64,000 nucleotides of DNA from Amycolatopsis tolypomycina (GTDB taxonomy: Bacteria; Actinomycetota; Actinomycetes; Mycobacteriales; Pseudonocardiaceae), in NCBI RefSeq assembly GCF_900105945.1, contig NZ_FNSO01000001.1, positions 1-64,000 on the forward strand. Reading direction: 5' to 3'. Positions 31,228-39,034 of this stretch are shown piece after piece. The position numbers and the translations under genes are program-made. How positions within the stretch are numbered: position 1 is the stretch's first letter; every line of letters begins with the position of its first letter. The notes below the pieces were generated by a model. It saw nothing but the letters and a program-made list of their open reading frames with translations, was not told where the DNA came from and searched no databases.

Positions 31228-32082
31228 TCAGGGGCCGAGGAACTTCCGCAGGTGGGCGACGACCTCGGCGGGTTGTTCCTCGGGGAGGAAGTGGCCGCAT
31301 TCGGCGAGGGCTTCGCCGGTGACGTCGGTGGCGTACTCGCGCCAGATGTCGAGCGTCGGGAGCGTGCCGAGCAGGCCATTCGCGCCCCAGAGCGCGAGGA
31401 CCGGCTGGGTGAGGCGCTTGCCGGCCGCGAAGTCGGCGTCGTCGAGTTCGGCGTCGTCGGGGAAGGAGGCGCGGTAGTCGTCGAAGCCGGCCCGGAGCGC
31501 GCCGGGCTGGGAGAAGGCGCGGACGTACTCGGCCTGCGCGTCGGCGTCGAGGGCGTGGCGCTGGTGGGTCCAGCGCTCGAAGAAGTAGCCGAGGTAGCAG
31601 GCGATGTTCTGGCCGGTGAGGAGTTCCGGCAGGTCGGGCTGGAGGTGGAAGAGCCAGTGCCAGTACGCCTTGGCGACGCCGGCGTCGAGGCGCTGCCACA
31701 TCGCGCGGGTCGGGGCGATGTCGAGCACGGCCAGGCGTTCGACCTGGTCCGGGCGGTCGAGGGCCCAGCGGTGGGCGACGCGGCCACCGCGGTCGTGCCC
31801 GGCGACGGCGACCTTGGCGAAGCCCAGGTGCTCGGCGAGGGCGGCGACGTCGGCGGCCATCGTGCGCTTGTCGTAGCCGTTCTTCGGTTTGTCCGTGCGG
31901 CCGTAGCCGCGCAGGTCGGGGGCGATCACGGTGTGCGTCTCGGCGAGCGGGGCCAGGACGTGGCGCCAGCAGTGCGACGTCTGCGGCCAGCCGTGCAGCA
32001 GGAACAGCGGCGGGCCGTCGCCGGCGCGGAGGTAGTGCACGCGGAGACCGTTCACGGTGGCGACATTGTCTAACCGGTTCAT
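31228..32082 (-). CDS. Alpha/beta hydrolase of the haloacetate dehalogenase type
   Basis: ATG 32082 (MNRLDNVATVNG) is chosen; an ATG at 32100 is in frame, and neither has a ribosome site, so the mRNA may be leaderless. The 284-aa protein has HGWPQTSHCWR, the nucleophile elbow GHDRGGRVAHR (Asp in place of Ser), KAYWHWLFHLQ (the His-Trp halide pocket of fluoroacetate dehalogenases) and the late His in ECGHFLPEE. It may hydrolyse C-X bonds or epoxides. It diverges from a CGNR regulator, and two TCTAAC-N11-GTTAGA operators cover its start, suggesting repression. Confidence 0.88.
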   Translation of the reverse strand: MNRLDNVATVNGLRVHYLRAGDGPPLFLLHGWPQTSHCWRHVLAPLAETHTVIAPDLRGYGRTDKPKNGYDKRTMAADVAALAEHLGFAKVAVAGHDRGGRVAHRWALDRPDQVERLAVLDIAPTRAMWQRLDAGVAKAYWHWLFHLQPDLPELLTGQNIACYLGYFFERWTHQRHALDADAQAEYVRAFSQPGALRAGFDDYRASFPDDAELDDADFAAGKRLTQPVLALWGANGLLGTLPTLDIWREYATDVTGEALAECGHFLPEEQPAEVVAHLRKFLGP

Positions 32083-32127
32083 GGGGTTAGACGGTAGCAA
32101 CGCTTCTAACTGCCTTCAAGGGTTAGA
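32069..32127. promoter_or_regulatory. Two TCTAAC-N11-GTTAGA operators in the dehalogenase/CGNR divergent region
   Basis: TCTAAC at 32069-32074 with GTTAGA at 32086-32091, and TCTAAC at 32105-32110 with GTTAGA at 32122-32127, are two identical-spacing palindromes 36 bp apart. Flanking bases extend the arms (GTCTAACC/GGTTAGAC; TTCTAAC/GTTAGAA). One overlaps the hydrolase start codon, the other ends 8 bp before the CGNR start. They are the probable binding sites of the CGNR protein. Confidence 0.75.
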
Positions 32128-32135
32128 ATGAGGCC

Positions 32136-32711
32136 ATGGAGTGGGTCTTCGACGGCGGACGGCCGTGCCTCGACCTCGTCAACACGATGCGCAGCAGGCA
32201 CTCGACCGGTGTCGAGCTCCTGACCGGCCCGGACGCGCTGGCCGAGTGGCTCTCACGGGCGGGGCTGACAACGGGCCCGGTCCCGGTGACGGCGGGCAAC
32301 GTGCTGGCGGCGAAGGCGCTGCGGGAGGCGATCGACCGGGTGCTGCTGCCGCCCGAGGAGCTGTCGTCGATGGACGTCGAGCTGGTGAACAACGCGGCAG
32401 CGTCGGCGCCGGCACCCCCACCCCGCCTGGCCCTGGCGGGCGGAACGCTGCGGCGAGAGGTCCCGGCCCCCCGCGACCCGGTGGCGGCGGCGTTCGCGGC
32501 CCTGGCGTCGGACGCGATCGACCTGGCCACGAGCGAGGCATCGGTCCGAGTGTGCGCAGCCGACGACTGCGGCCTGCGCTTCTGCGACGCCTCACCGCGC
32601 CGCAACCGCCAGTGGTGCTCGATGTCCCGCTGCGGAAACCGCGCAAAGGCCCGAGCCCACTACGCCCGCACCGGTCCACAGGCAAGGCGAGATGTGGACA
32701 ACCCGGCCTAA
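32136..32711 (+). CDS. CGNR zinc-finger regulator (ABATE domain)
   Basis: The 191-aa product has an N-terminal ABATE domain (GGRPCLDLVNTMRSR, LTGPDALAEWLSRAGL) and a C-terminal zinc finger, VCAADDCGLRFCDASP-R-NRQWCSMSRCGNRAKARAHY-R. Such proteins are stress or metabolite-linked transcription regulators in actinomycetes. It is divergent from the dehalogenase-like hydrolase and has doubled operators between. Its last 13 codons lie inside a dispersed 102-bp repeat, so the C-terminal tail (QARRDVDNPA) is repeat-derived. Confidence 0.9.
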   Translation: MEWVFDGGRPCLDLVNTMRSRHSTGVELLTGPDALAEWLSRAGLTTGPVPVTAGNVLAAKALREAIDRVLLPPEELSSMDVELVNNAAASAPAPPPRLALAGGTLRREVPAPRDPVAAAFAALASDAIDLATSEASVRVCAADDCGLRFCDASPRRNRQWCSMSRCGNRAKARAHYARTGPQARRDVDNPA

Positions 32712-32775
32712 CCCCCGCCCTCACGACCGCTTTCCGTCATAGGCGCCCGATACGCTGGAGACGGGGGGCGCCCCC
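32673..32775 (-). repeat. Dispersed repeat, copy C (reverse orientation)
   Basis: Read on the minus strand it starts with GGGGGCGCCCCCC (32775-32763). GTATCG-G-GCGCCT and GACG-AAAG follow, and it ends with TGTCCACA (32700-32693), 12 nt and TGTGGACC. It has the same layout and length as copies at 39375 and 55813. It overlaps the 3' end of the CGNR gene. Confidence 0.7.
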
Positions 32776-32887
32776 GCGACCCCCACCCGCTCGCCCGCCA
32801 CGAAACCGCGCAAGGCCTGCCCGCCGCTTCGCCTCGCCCCGCCGCCCGCGACCGCGGGTCGCCAGCCGGGCACCGTGTCGACCCTCC

Positions 32888-33026
32888 AATCACGCGTGAT
32901 GCCTCTCCAATCACGCGAGATCGCCGCCTAATCACGCGAGATCCGCTTCCAATCACGCGAGATCCGCCTTCAATCACGCGAGATCCGCCCCCAATCACGC
33001 GAGATCCGTCTTCAATCACGCGAGAC
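32888..33026. repeat. Seven-copy 21-bp tandem repeat
   Basis: The unit AATCACGCGAGATCCGC plus four variable bases starts at 32888, 32909, 32930, 32951, 32972, 32993 and 33014, an exact 21-bp period. The first copy is ATCACGCGTGAT, a perfect palindrome; the others read ATCACGCGAGAT. The array lies between the convergent CGNR and DUF2236 genes in a 319-bp gap that otherwise holds only the dispersed repeat. The variable bases differ while the core is fixed, suggesting selection on the core. Confidence 0.95.
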
Positions 33027-33030
33027 CGCT

Positions 33031-33909
33031 TCAGGCACGCGGAGCCGAACCAGGCCCGTTGCCGCCGATCAGTCGCGCATAAACCCGCGGGTGCGCACGG
33101 AACCACACATTCAACTTCCCGATCCACCGCATATGCGCAGTCCGCAGCCCGGCCGGAATCGGCGTCGCGAACACCCGCACCACCGTCGCGAACCGGTTGA
33201 ACCGCCGCTGGTCCGCCTCCGTCCACTTCAGACCCAGCCGCGCCCGGAGGTCGGCCGGCAGCGTCGCCCGGATCAAGAACATCTGGCCCCGGGCCTGGGC
33301 CCGCCGCAGCGGTAGCCACCAGCGGTCCGGCAGCCACTCGACCGGCTTGCGCACCGTTCGGATCGTCGTGAACAGCTCCTCGATCGTCCGGTTCGCCGCA
33401 AAACCCGCCACCATCGAGTCGTAGTACCGCTCGAACGCCGCCCAGTCCGGTGGCAGGTCTCGCTCGCGCACGCCCAGCAACCGCCCGATGTCGCACATCT
33501 GGGCGTAATACTCCGCCAGCTCCGATGTGGACAGTGGACGGCCGAAAAACCGTTGCACGTCAACCGGAACCTTCACCAAAGTCGCGTGCACCCACGCGTA
33601 CGCCGCAGGATCCAGCGCGCTGTACCGCCGTCCGTCCGCGACGCCGGTGAACGTCCGGTGCAACGCCCGCAACCGCGCGGCTTCCACGCGGGCACCGGCA
33701 ACACCGCCGTAGACGTAGATCGACAGCGACGCTCCCGTCCGCATCAAGCGCGTCCACGGATCCGACGTGTAGTCCGAATGATCGCGCACGCCCGCCGCGA
33801 CGACCGGGTGTGCCACCTGCAGCACCAGCACCTGCCCGGCCAGCAGCACGTCGCGGAAGTCGCCGAAGTACTTCCACGCCGCCGTGCCGCGGACGACCGG
33901 GCGGGCCAT
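33031..33909 (-). CDS. DUF2236 (MpaB/latex-oxygenase-like) oxygenase family protein
   Basis: ATG 33909 overlaps the TetR stop (TGATG); 292 aa. Conserved features include GDFRDVLLAGQVLVLQVAHPVVAAGVRDHSDY, WTRLMRTGASLSIYVYGG, YAWVHATLVK, LAEYYAQMCDIGRLLGV and a basic C-terminus. DUF2236 members include heme-dependent latex-clearing and related oxygenases; the His residues in VAHPVV and WVHATL are candidates for heme or metal contact. It is the last gene of the amidase-TetR-DUF2236 operon. Confidence 0.87.
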   Translation of the reverse strand: MARPVVRGTAAWKYFGDFRDVLLAGQVLVLQVAHPVVAAGVRDHSDYTSDPWTRLMRTGASLSIYVYGGVAGARVEAARLRALHRTFTGVADGRRYSALDPAAYAWVHATLVKVPVDVQRFFGRPLSTSELAEYYAQMCDIGRLLGVRERDLPPDWAAFERYYDSMVAGFAANRTIEELFTTIRTVRKPVEWLPDRWWLPLRRAQARGQMFLIRATLPADLRARLGLKWTEADQRRFNRFATVVRVFATPIPAGLRTAHMRWIGKLNVWFRAHPRVYARLIGGNGPGSAPRA

Positions 33910-34484
33910 CAGGCTCCGCGGATCAACATCATCAGCGGCTCCGCCACCGGCGTGTCCGTCTCGCCCGTCGCCAGCCGGCGCAGCTGGAGGCCTGCGATCA
34001 GCGCCACCACCGGGCCGGCCAGGCGGGCCGGGTCCGGCACGCCCAACGCGCTGAGGATCGTCACCGCCAGCTCGTCGTACGCCGCGAAGCAGCGCGAAGA
34101 CGCTTCGTGCAGCTCGGGGTCGCGGGCCGACTGGAGGTACAGCTCGTGCGCTCCCAGCTCGTCCGCTCCGAACGGCAGCTGCGCGATCACGTGCTCCACC
34201 ACCGAGGCCGCCGCCTCGACCGTGAGGCCCGCCGAGCGGTAGCCGTCGACGATCGCGCCCAGCTTCGCCGTCTCCTCCTCGACGAACAGCAGCATCGCCT
34301 CGCGCAGCAACGCCGTCTGGCTGGGGAAGTGGTAGGTCAGCGTGCCGAGGGAGACGCCGGCCGCGGCGACGATCCGGCGGTTCGTCAGCCCGCCGACGCC
34401 GTGTTCGCCGACGACCGTCAGCGCGCCGCGCAGGATGGCTTCCCGGGTGCTTACCAGCTTGTCGCGGGATGCCGCTCCGGCCAC
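33909..34484 (-). CDS. TetR-family regulator
   Basis: GTG 34484 is chosen as start, with GAAGAGG upstream inside the amidase 3' end; 191 aa. The HTH is clear: REAILRGALTVVGEHGVGGLTNRRIVAAAGVSLGTLTYHFPSQTALL. The C-terminal domain is a typical TetR_C (FVEEETAKLGAIVDGY, HELYLQSARDPELHEAS). It overlaps the amidase end by 34 bp and is coupled to the DUF2236 gene. The palindrome at 35845-35862 before the amidase is its likely operator. Confidence 0.88.
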   Translation of the reverse strand: MAGAASRDKLVSTREAILRGALTVVGEHGVGGLTNRRIVAAAGVSLGTLTYHFPSQTALLREAMLLFVEEETAKLGAIVDGYRSAGLTVEAAASVVEHVIAQLPFGADELGAHELYLQSARDPELHEASSRCFAAYDELAVTILSALGVPDPARLAGPVVALIAGLQLRRLATGETDTPVAEPLMMLIRGA

Positions 34485-35827
34485 CGTTCGACCTCTTCCA
34501 GTTGCGCGGCAAGCGAAATCAGCCGCTCCTCGGCGTGCGACGGGCCGAGCAGCTGCGCGCCGAGCGGCAGCCCGTCCGCCGTCTGCCCGGCCGGGACGTT
34601 GACCCCCGGCCAGCCCAGCACGTTCCACGGCCAAGCGTACGGGCAGGCGGCGATCATGGCCTGGTCGGTCTCCCAGCCGGACAGCCCGTCGAACGTGCCG
34701 ATCGCCGGCGGCGGGGTCGCGGTGGTCGGCGTCAGCAGGACGTCGACGCGGCCGAACACCGAGCCGATCCGCCGGTGCAGGCCCGGCTCGAGGGCGCGGG
34801 CGAGCCGCAGCGCGGGGCCGGCCAGCAGGCGGCCGTGGCCGGCGTTGCTGCGCGTGCGCGGGTCGAGCCCGGCCCGGTCGGGCACCCGCAGCGCCCAGTC
34901 GCGCACGCCGGTGAGCGAGCGCGGCAGGAACGTCAGCCCGATCAGCCCGTAGTCCGGCTCGACCTCGACGATCTCGTGACCCAGCCCGGCGAGCGACTCG
35001 GCGAGCCGGCGCACGGCGGCCTCGACGACCGGGTCGAGCCGCGTCTTGGTGGCCGTGAACGGGATCCGCGTCGACAGCCCGATCCGCAGCTTCCCCGGCT
35101 CGCGCGCGGCGGCCGCGCGGAACCCGCCGGACGTCCCGGCGGCGGCGTCGAGCAGCAGGGCGGCGTCCTCGACCGTGCGCGCCAGCGGGCCGAGCACGGT
35201 GAGGCCGTGGAACAGCTCGCCGCCGGTGGGGATCCGGCCGCGCTGGGTCTTGATGCCGACGAGCCCGGTCCACGCCGCCGGGATGCGCACCGAACCGGCG
35301 CCGTCGGACCCGAGCGCGGCCGCGATGACCCCCGACGCCACCGCGGCCGCGCTCCCGCCCGAAGAACCCCCTGGGGTGTGGCCGGTGTGCCACGGGTTGC
35401 GCGTCACGCCGAAGGCCGGGCCCTCGGTGAACGGCCACTGGCCCAGCTCGGGGGTGTTCGTCTTGCCGATGATCACAGCTCCGGCCTCGCGCAGCAGCGC
35501 GACCGCGGGCGCGTCGGCCGTCGCGCACGGGAATTCGCCGGCGCAGCCGAAAGAAGTGGGCAGGCCGGTGAGGTCGACGTCGTCCTTGATCGCGATCGGC
35601 ACGCCGAGCAGGGGAGCGCGGTCGCCGGCGGTCAGGCGGCGGTCGGCCTCGGCGGCTTCGGCCAGTGCTTCGTCGTCGCGCAGGTGCTTGAACGCGTTGA
35701 GCGTGGGCTGGCTCGCGTGCGCCCGCCCGAGCGCGGCCGCCGTGAGCTCGGCGGCGGTGAGCTCGCCCGCGGCCAGCTGCGCGGCCTGCGTGGCGAGACC
35801 GGTGAAGTCCAGGCTCGTGGCGGTCAT
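34451..35827 (-). CDS. Amidase (amidase-signature family)
   Basis: The 458-aa protein carries the Ser-cisSer-Lys triad: Lys in PIAIKDDVDLTG, the Gly/Ser-rich TPGGSSGGSAAAVASG and the cis-Ser/nucleophile segment GSDGAGSVRIPAAWTGLVGIK. Length and the C-terminal PLGAQLLGPSHAEERL fit the family. It hydrolyses amides (small aliphatic or aryl), with the true substrate unknown. It is the first gene of an operon with TetR and DUF2236, preceded by an 18-bp palindrome. Confidence 0.92.
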   Translation of the reverse strand: MTATSLDFTGLATQAAQLAAGELTAAELTAAALGRAHASQPTLNAFKHLRDDEALAEAAEADRRLTAGDRAPLLGVPIAIKDDVDLTGLPTSFGCAGEFPCATADAPAVALLREAGAVIIGKTNTPELGQWPFTEGPAFGVTRNPWHTGHTPGGSSGGSAAAVASGVIAAALGSDGAGSVRIPAAWTGLVGIKTQRGRIPTGGELFHGLTVLGPLARTVEDAALLLDAAAGTSGGFRAAAAREPGKLRIGLSTRIPFTATKTRLDPVVEAAVRRLAESLAGLGHEIVEVEPDYGLIGLTFLPRSLTGVRDWALRVPDRAGLDPRTRSNAGHGRLLAGPALRLARALEPGLHRRIGSVFGRVDVLLTPTTATPPPAIGTFDGLSGWETDQAMIAACPYAWPWNVLGWPGVNVPAGQTADGLPLGAQLLGPSHAEERLISLAAQLEEVERWPERHPATSW

Positions 35828-35844
35828 GGCCCCTCCCGCGCTCT

Positions 35845-35862
35845 CGTTCGTTCGAACGAACG
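35845..35862. promoter_or_regulatory. 18-bp palindrome, probable TetR operator
   Basis: CGTTCGTTCGAACGAACG is a perfect palindrome 18 bp before the amidase start, followed by the AT-richer ACGTTACCGGATACC. Its sequence is typical of TetR operators (AACGNTCGTT type). Autoregulation of the amidase-tetR-DUF2236 operon is inferred. Confidence 0.75.
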
Positions 35863-35952
35863 TTACCGGATACCGACGGTTTCCGGCTACTCCCCGATGA
35901 GTTTTCGCCGCTTCGGCCGTCTACCCGGTCAGCTACTACGTGAGGAGAAACC

Positions 35953-36501
35953 ATGGCCACGGTGCACGCGGGGATGAGCATGTCGCTGGACGGCTTCGTC
36001 GCCGATCGCGAAGGCGGCACAGCGCGGCTGTCCGACCCCGCCGCGTCGAACGGCAGCGCGTGGATGACCGACCTGATCCGGGAGACCGGCGCGGTCGTCC
36101 TCGGCCGCCGGTCGTTCGAGATGGCCGAGGACCCCGACTGGTACGCCGGCAACTACGAGTTCCAGGTCCCGATCTTCGTGGTCACGCACACCCCGCCGGC
36201 CGTGCCGCCTGCCCGGAACGAACACCTCACCTTCACCTTCGTGACCGACGGGATCGCTTCGGCGATCACGCAGGCGAGGGCGGCCGCGGGCGAGCGGGCG
36301 GTCAAGGTCATCGGCGCGAGCGTGGTCCGGCAGGCCGTGCGTGCCCGGCTGGCCGACGAGGTGCACGTTCTCATCGCCCCGGTGCTGCTGGGCGCCGGGC
36401 TGCCGTTGTTCGGCGACCCCGAGCTCGACGGCGTCGTGCTCCGGCGGATCGGCGTGCGCGAGGTCGGGCCGGTCACCGAGCTCCGCTTCGAGCTGCTTTA
36501 A
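35953..36501 (+). CDS. Dihydrofolate-reductase-family (RibD C-terminal) protein
   Basis: The 182-aa product has HAGMSMSLDGFVADREGG, the nucleotide loop VVLGRRSFEMAEDPDWY, VKVIGASVVRQAVRARLADEVHVLIAPVLLGAG and PLFGDPEL. It belongs to the stand-alone RibD_C/DHFR-like oxidoreductases common in actinomycetes, and its substrate is unknown. A GAGGAG ribosome site precedes the ATG. It is divergent from the amidase operon. Confidence 0.88.
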   Translation: MATVHAGMSMSLDGFVADREGGTARLSDPAASNGSAWMTDLIRETGAVVLGRRSFEMAEDPDWYAGNYEFQVPIFVVTHTPPAVPPARNEHLTFTFVTDGIASAITQARAAAGERAVKVIGASVVRQAVRARLADEVHVLIAPVLLGAGLPLFGDPELDGVVLRRIGVREVGPVTELRFELL

Positions 36502-36539
36502 CCCCCTATAGTGGTTAGAAAGCCGAGCCTGGAGGGCCG

Positions 36540-37568
36540 ATGACGTTCGACTTCGCCGGATTTCCCGCCGCCGCCCTGGCCGCGATCCCCCGCGTCGACC
36601 TGGGCGGCTGGCCGACCCCGCTGCACGAAGCACCCCGGCTCGGCGAAGCCCTCGGCCTGCGGAACCTCTGGCTCAAGCGCGACGACGTGCACCCGCTCGG
36701 CGCCGGCGGCAACAAGCTCCGCAAGCTCGAATACCACCTGGGCGCGGCGCAGGCCGTCGGCGCCGACACGGTGATCACCTTCGGCGCGCTCCAGACCAAC
36801 CACGGCCGCCAGACCGCCGCCGCGTGCGCGAAGCTCGGGCTGCGCTGCGAACTCGTGCTCACGGCCAAGGTCCCGCGCGACGGCGAGGCGTACGAACGCG
36901 GCGGTAACCTGCCGCTCGACCGGCTCTTCGGCGCGACCGTCCACGTCTGCGCCGACGGCGAGGAGACCGGCCGCACCTACGACCGCCTCGTCGCCGAAGC
37001 GCAGCAGGAGGGCCGGAAGGTGTTCACCGTCCCGGTCGGCGGTTCCAACGACCTCGGCGCCCTCGGTTACGTCCGCGCCACCTACGAGCTCGCGAAACAG
37101 CTGGAAGATCGCGGCATCGAGCGCGCTCACCTCGTCGTCCCGCACGCCAGCGGCGGCACGGCGGCCGGGGTCACGCTGGCCACGGGACTCCTGGGAGGTC
37201 TCGGCGTCGGCATCGCGTGCGTCAGCCACCCGCTCGACGAGGCCACGGAGAACCTCCGCGAGCTCGTCGAAGGCGCGGCCAACCTCCTCGGCGTCGAACC
37301 GCCGTCGCTCGCGCACGCGAAGCTGGGCGACGCCACGCTCGGCCCCGGCTACGGCATCCCGACCGACGCCGTCTGGCAGGCGCTACGCCTCTTCGGGAGC
37401 ACCGAGGGGGTCGTGCTCGACCCGGTGTACACCGGCAAAGTGGCCGCCGCGCTGATCGAATGGGCCGGCCACTTCGCCCCGGACGACCACGTGGTGTTCC
37501 TGCACACCGGCGGCATGCCCGGCCTGTACGGCTACGCGCCCGAATTCGCGGCGGCCGTCGAAGGCTGA
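36540..37568 (+). CDS. PLP-dependent D-cysteine desulfhydrase-like enzyme
   Basis: The 342-aa protein is of the tryptophan-synthase-beta fold shared by D-cysteine desulfhydrase and ACC deaminase. The PLP lysine lies in GAGGNKLRKLEY, the substrate loop is TFGALQTNHGRQTAAACAKLGL, and the phosphate-binding stretch is HASGGTAAG. PTPLHEAPRLG and LKRDDVHPLG at the N-terminus are typical of DcyD. It releases pyruvate, ammonia and sulfide from D-cysteine or similar amino acids. CTGGAGGGCCG is the ribosome site. Its 3' 186 bp are overlapped antisense by the DUF998-like gene. Confidence 0.88.
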   Translation: MTFDFAGFPAAALAAIPRVDLGGWPTPLHEAPRLGEALGLRNLWLKRDDVHPLGAGGNKLRKLEYHLGAAQAVGADTVITFGALQTNHGRQTAAACAKLGLRCELVLTAKVPRDGEAYERGGNLPLDRLFGATVHVCADGEETGRTYDRLVAEAQQEGRKVFTVPVGGSNDLGALGYVRATYELAKQLEDRGIERAHLVVPHASGGTAAGVTLATGLLGGLGVGIACVSHPLDEATENLRELVEGAANLLGVEPPSLAHAKLGDATLGPGYGIPTDAVWQALRLFGSTEGVVLDPVYTGKVAAALIEWAGHFAPDDHVVFLHTGGMPGLYGYAPEFAAAVEG

Positions 37569-38213
37569 CTCCAGCCGGGCCGCCAGCGACAGCAGCGTCA
37601 GCAGCAGGACGACGTCGGCGACCAGCAGCAGCCGCTGCATGACGCCGATCGGGAAGGCGGCGGAGACCTCGGGGAACGGCTCCATCCCGGCCTCGGTCAG
37701 CCGCACGAACACGAAGCTCAGCGCGAACAGCGCGAACGCCCCCGCGGTCAGCCGGATCGCCCGGACCAGCGCGACGCGCTCCGGGCGTCCCTTCAGCGGT
37801 TCCAGCAGCGAGATCGCCGCGCCGGGCAGGCTGCAGAACGCGACCAGGCACGCGTAGAGGTGGATTTCGCCGCTCACCGGGTCCGGCGCCTCGGGGTAGC
37901 TCGCCGGGAAGATCGCGGCCGCGGCCAGCCCGAGCGCCCACAACGCGAGCAGCAGCCGGGTCGTGCGCGAGAGCGGCACGCCGGCGACCTGCAGCGCGCC
38001 GAGCACCGCGAGCGACCCGATGGCGAGCGACAGGACGCTCGCCGCGAGCATCCCTTCGCCGCGGTCGGTCACCGTGTAGCTCGACAGCGTGTCGTACACC
38101 GGGTTGCGCGAGCTGACCACGTGCAGCACCACGGCGGTGAACAGGCCCCACCCGATCGCGCCCAGCGCGACGAGCCGCCACGGTCTCGTGCGCTTCCCCG
38201 TTTCCGTCCCCAT
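37383..38213 (-). CDS. DUF998 membrane protein with antisense-overlapping tail
   Basis: From ATG 38213 the product is 276 aa. Residues 1-215 fit DUF998: WRLVALGAIGWGLFTAVVLHVVSSRNPVYDTLSSYTVTDRG and about six hydrophobic spans, with FPASYPEAPDPVSGEIHLYACLVAF in the middle. After the last span (LLLVADVVLLLTLLSLAARLESAF) the frame runs without stop for about 60 codons antisense through the end of the desulfhydrase gene. That tail (VQEHHVVVRGEVAG) looks like non-coding shadow, so it may be a read-through extension after stop loss. Confidence 0.75.
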   Translation of the reverse strand: MGTETGKRTRPWRLVALGAIGWGLFTAVVLHVVSSRNPVYDTLSSYTVTDRGEGMLAASVLSLAIGSLAVLGALQVAGVPLSRTTRLLLALWALGLAAAAIFPASYPEAPDPVSGEIHLYACLVAFCSLPGAAISLLEPLKGRPERVALVRAIRLTAGAFALFALSFVFVRLTEAGMEPFPEVSAAFPIGVMQRLLLVADVVLLLTLLSLAARLESAFDGRREFGRVAVQAGHAAGVQEHHVVVRGEVAGPFDQRGGHFAGVHRVEHDPLGAPEEA

Positions 38214-38272
38214 GCATCCAGGGTCGCCGGAAAGGCCACTCCCGTAATCAGGGGAAGACCCTGATTAACCCC

Positions 38273-39034
38273 CTATTCGAAATCCACGAGGACGAGCGCC
38301 TGGTCGTCGTGCCGCTTCGGCCGCGGCCACCGCTCGCCGTCGGGATCCTGCTTTTCGGCGGTGCGGACGGCGGCCAGCACGGCGTCGGGCCCGTCGGCGC
38401 GGGCGGCCGCCAGTACTTCGGGCCAGCCGAACAGTTCGTACTGGTCGACGCCGATGGAGACGCCGTCGCTGGCGAGCAGCACCGCGTCGACGTCGGCCCG
38501 CCGCCAGCTGCGCCGGACGGAGTGGGCGGCGGCGCCCGGGACGGCTTCGGCGACCCAGAAGCCGTCGTGGGCGTTGCGGCGCCGCCGGACGTCGGCGCCG
38601 GTCTGGAGCAGGCCGCGCCGCCGCAGCCGGGTCAGCCGGTCGTCCGAGACGACGTCGACGCCGAAGCCGCCGAAGCCGACCACCGGGCTGTCGGCCAGCA
38701 CGAGCGCGTCGACCCGGTCGCCGAGCCACCGCACGGCCGCGACCGTGCTCGACGGCGAGCGTTGCGGCTGCAGGGCGTACTCGGCGGTGACGGCGGCGAT
38801 CGCGCCGGTCAGGACATCGGCCAGGTCGGCTTCGGGTGCGTCGCGGAGGTCGGTGGCGAGGCGCCGGGCCAGCCGTTCGGCGTACCAGCCGCCCGGGGGC
38901 TGCGCGGGGTCCGCCGAGGTGGCGCCGTCGAGGAGCAGCACGGCGTTGTCCAGCACGACGACGTGGTCCTCGGTGGGGCGTGGGTGGCCGTCGGCGCCCA
39001 CCCCGGCCCGCTCGGCGATCGCGATCTCGGGCAT
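38273..39034 (-). CDS. PP2C-like protein (serine/threonine phosphatase fold)
   Basis: The start is ATG 39034 (MPEIAIAERAGVG), giving 253 aa. Relevant segments are GHPRPTEDHVVVLDNAVLLLDGATSA (PP2C metal-binding DG), STVAAVRWLGDRVDALVLADSPVV and VDAVLLASDGVSIGVDQ (late DG motif). The order of motifs fits a compact PP2C-type phosphatase, though the first acidic residues are less canonical, so activity is not certain. A 521-bp gap separates it from the next locus. Confidence 0.75.
   Translation of the reverse strand: MPEIAIAERAGVGADGHPRPTEDHVVVLDNAVLLLDGATSADPAQPPGGWYAERLARRLATDLRDAPEADLADVLTGAIAAVTAEYALQPQRSPSSTVAAVRWLGDRVDALVLADSPVVGFGGFGVDVVSDDRLTRLRRRGLLQTGADVRRRRNAHDGFWVAEAVPGAAAHSVRRSWRRADVDAVLLASDGVSIGVDQYELFGWPEVLAAARADGPDAVLAAVRTAEKQDPDGERWPRPKRHDDQALVLVDFE

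Noticed and set aside
32888..33026. CRISPR array
   Set aside because: The repeat unit is 21 bp with only about 4-8 variable bases, without spacer-length unique sequences, and no cas gene is in the window.
32708..33496. Protein with SRVIGG-type seven-residue repeats on the minus strand
   Set aside because: It is the translation of the 21-bp array in one frame joined to a shadow of the DUF2236 gene; no start or conserved domain supports it.
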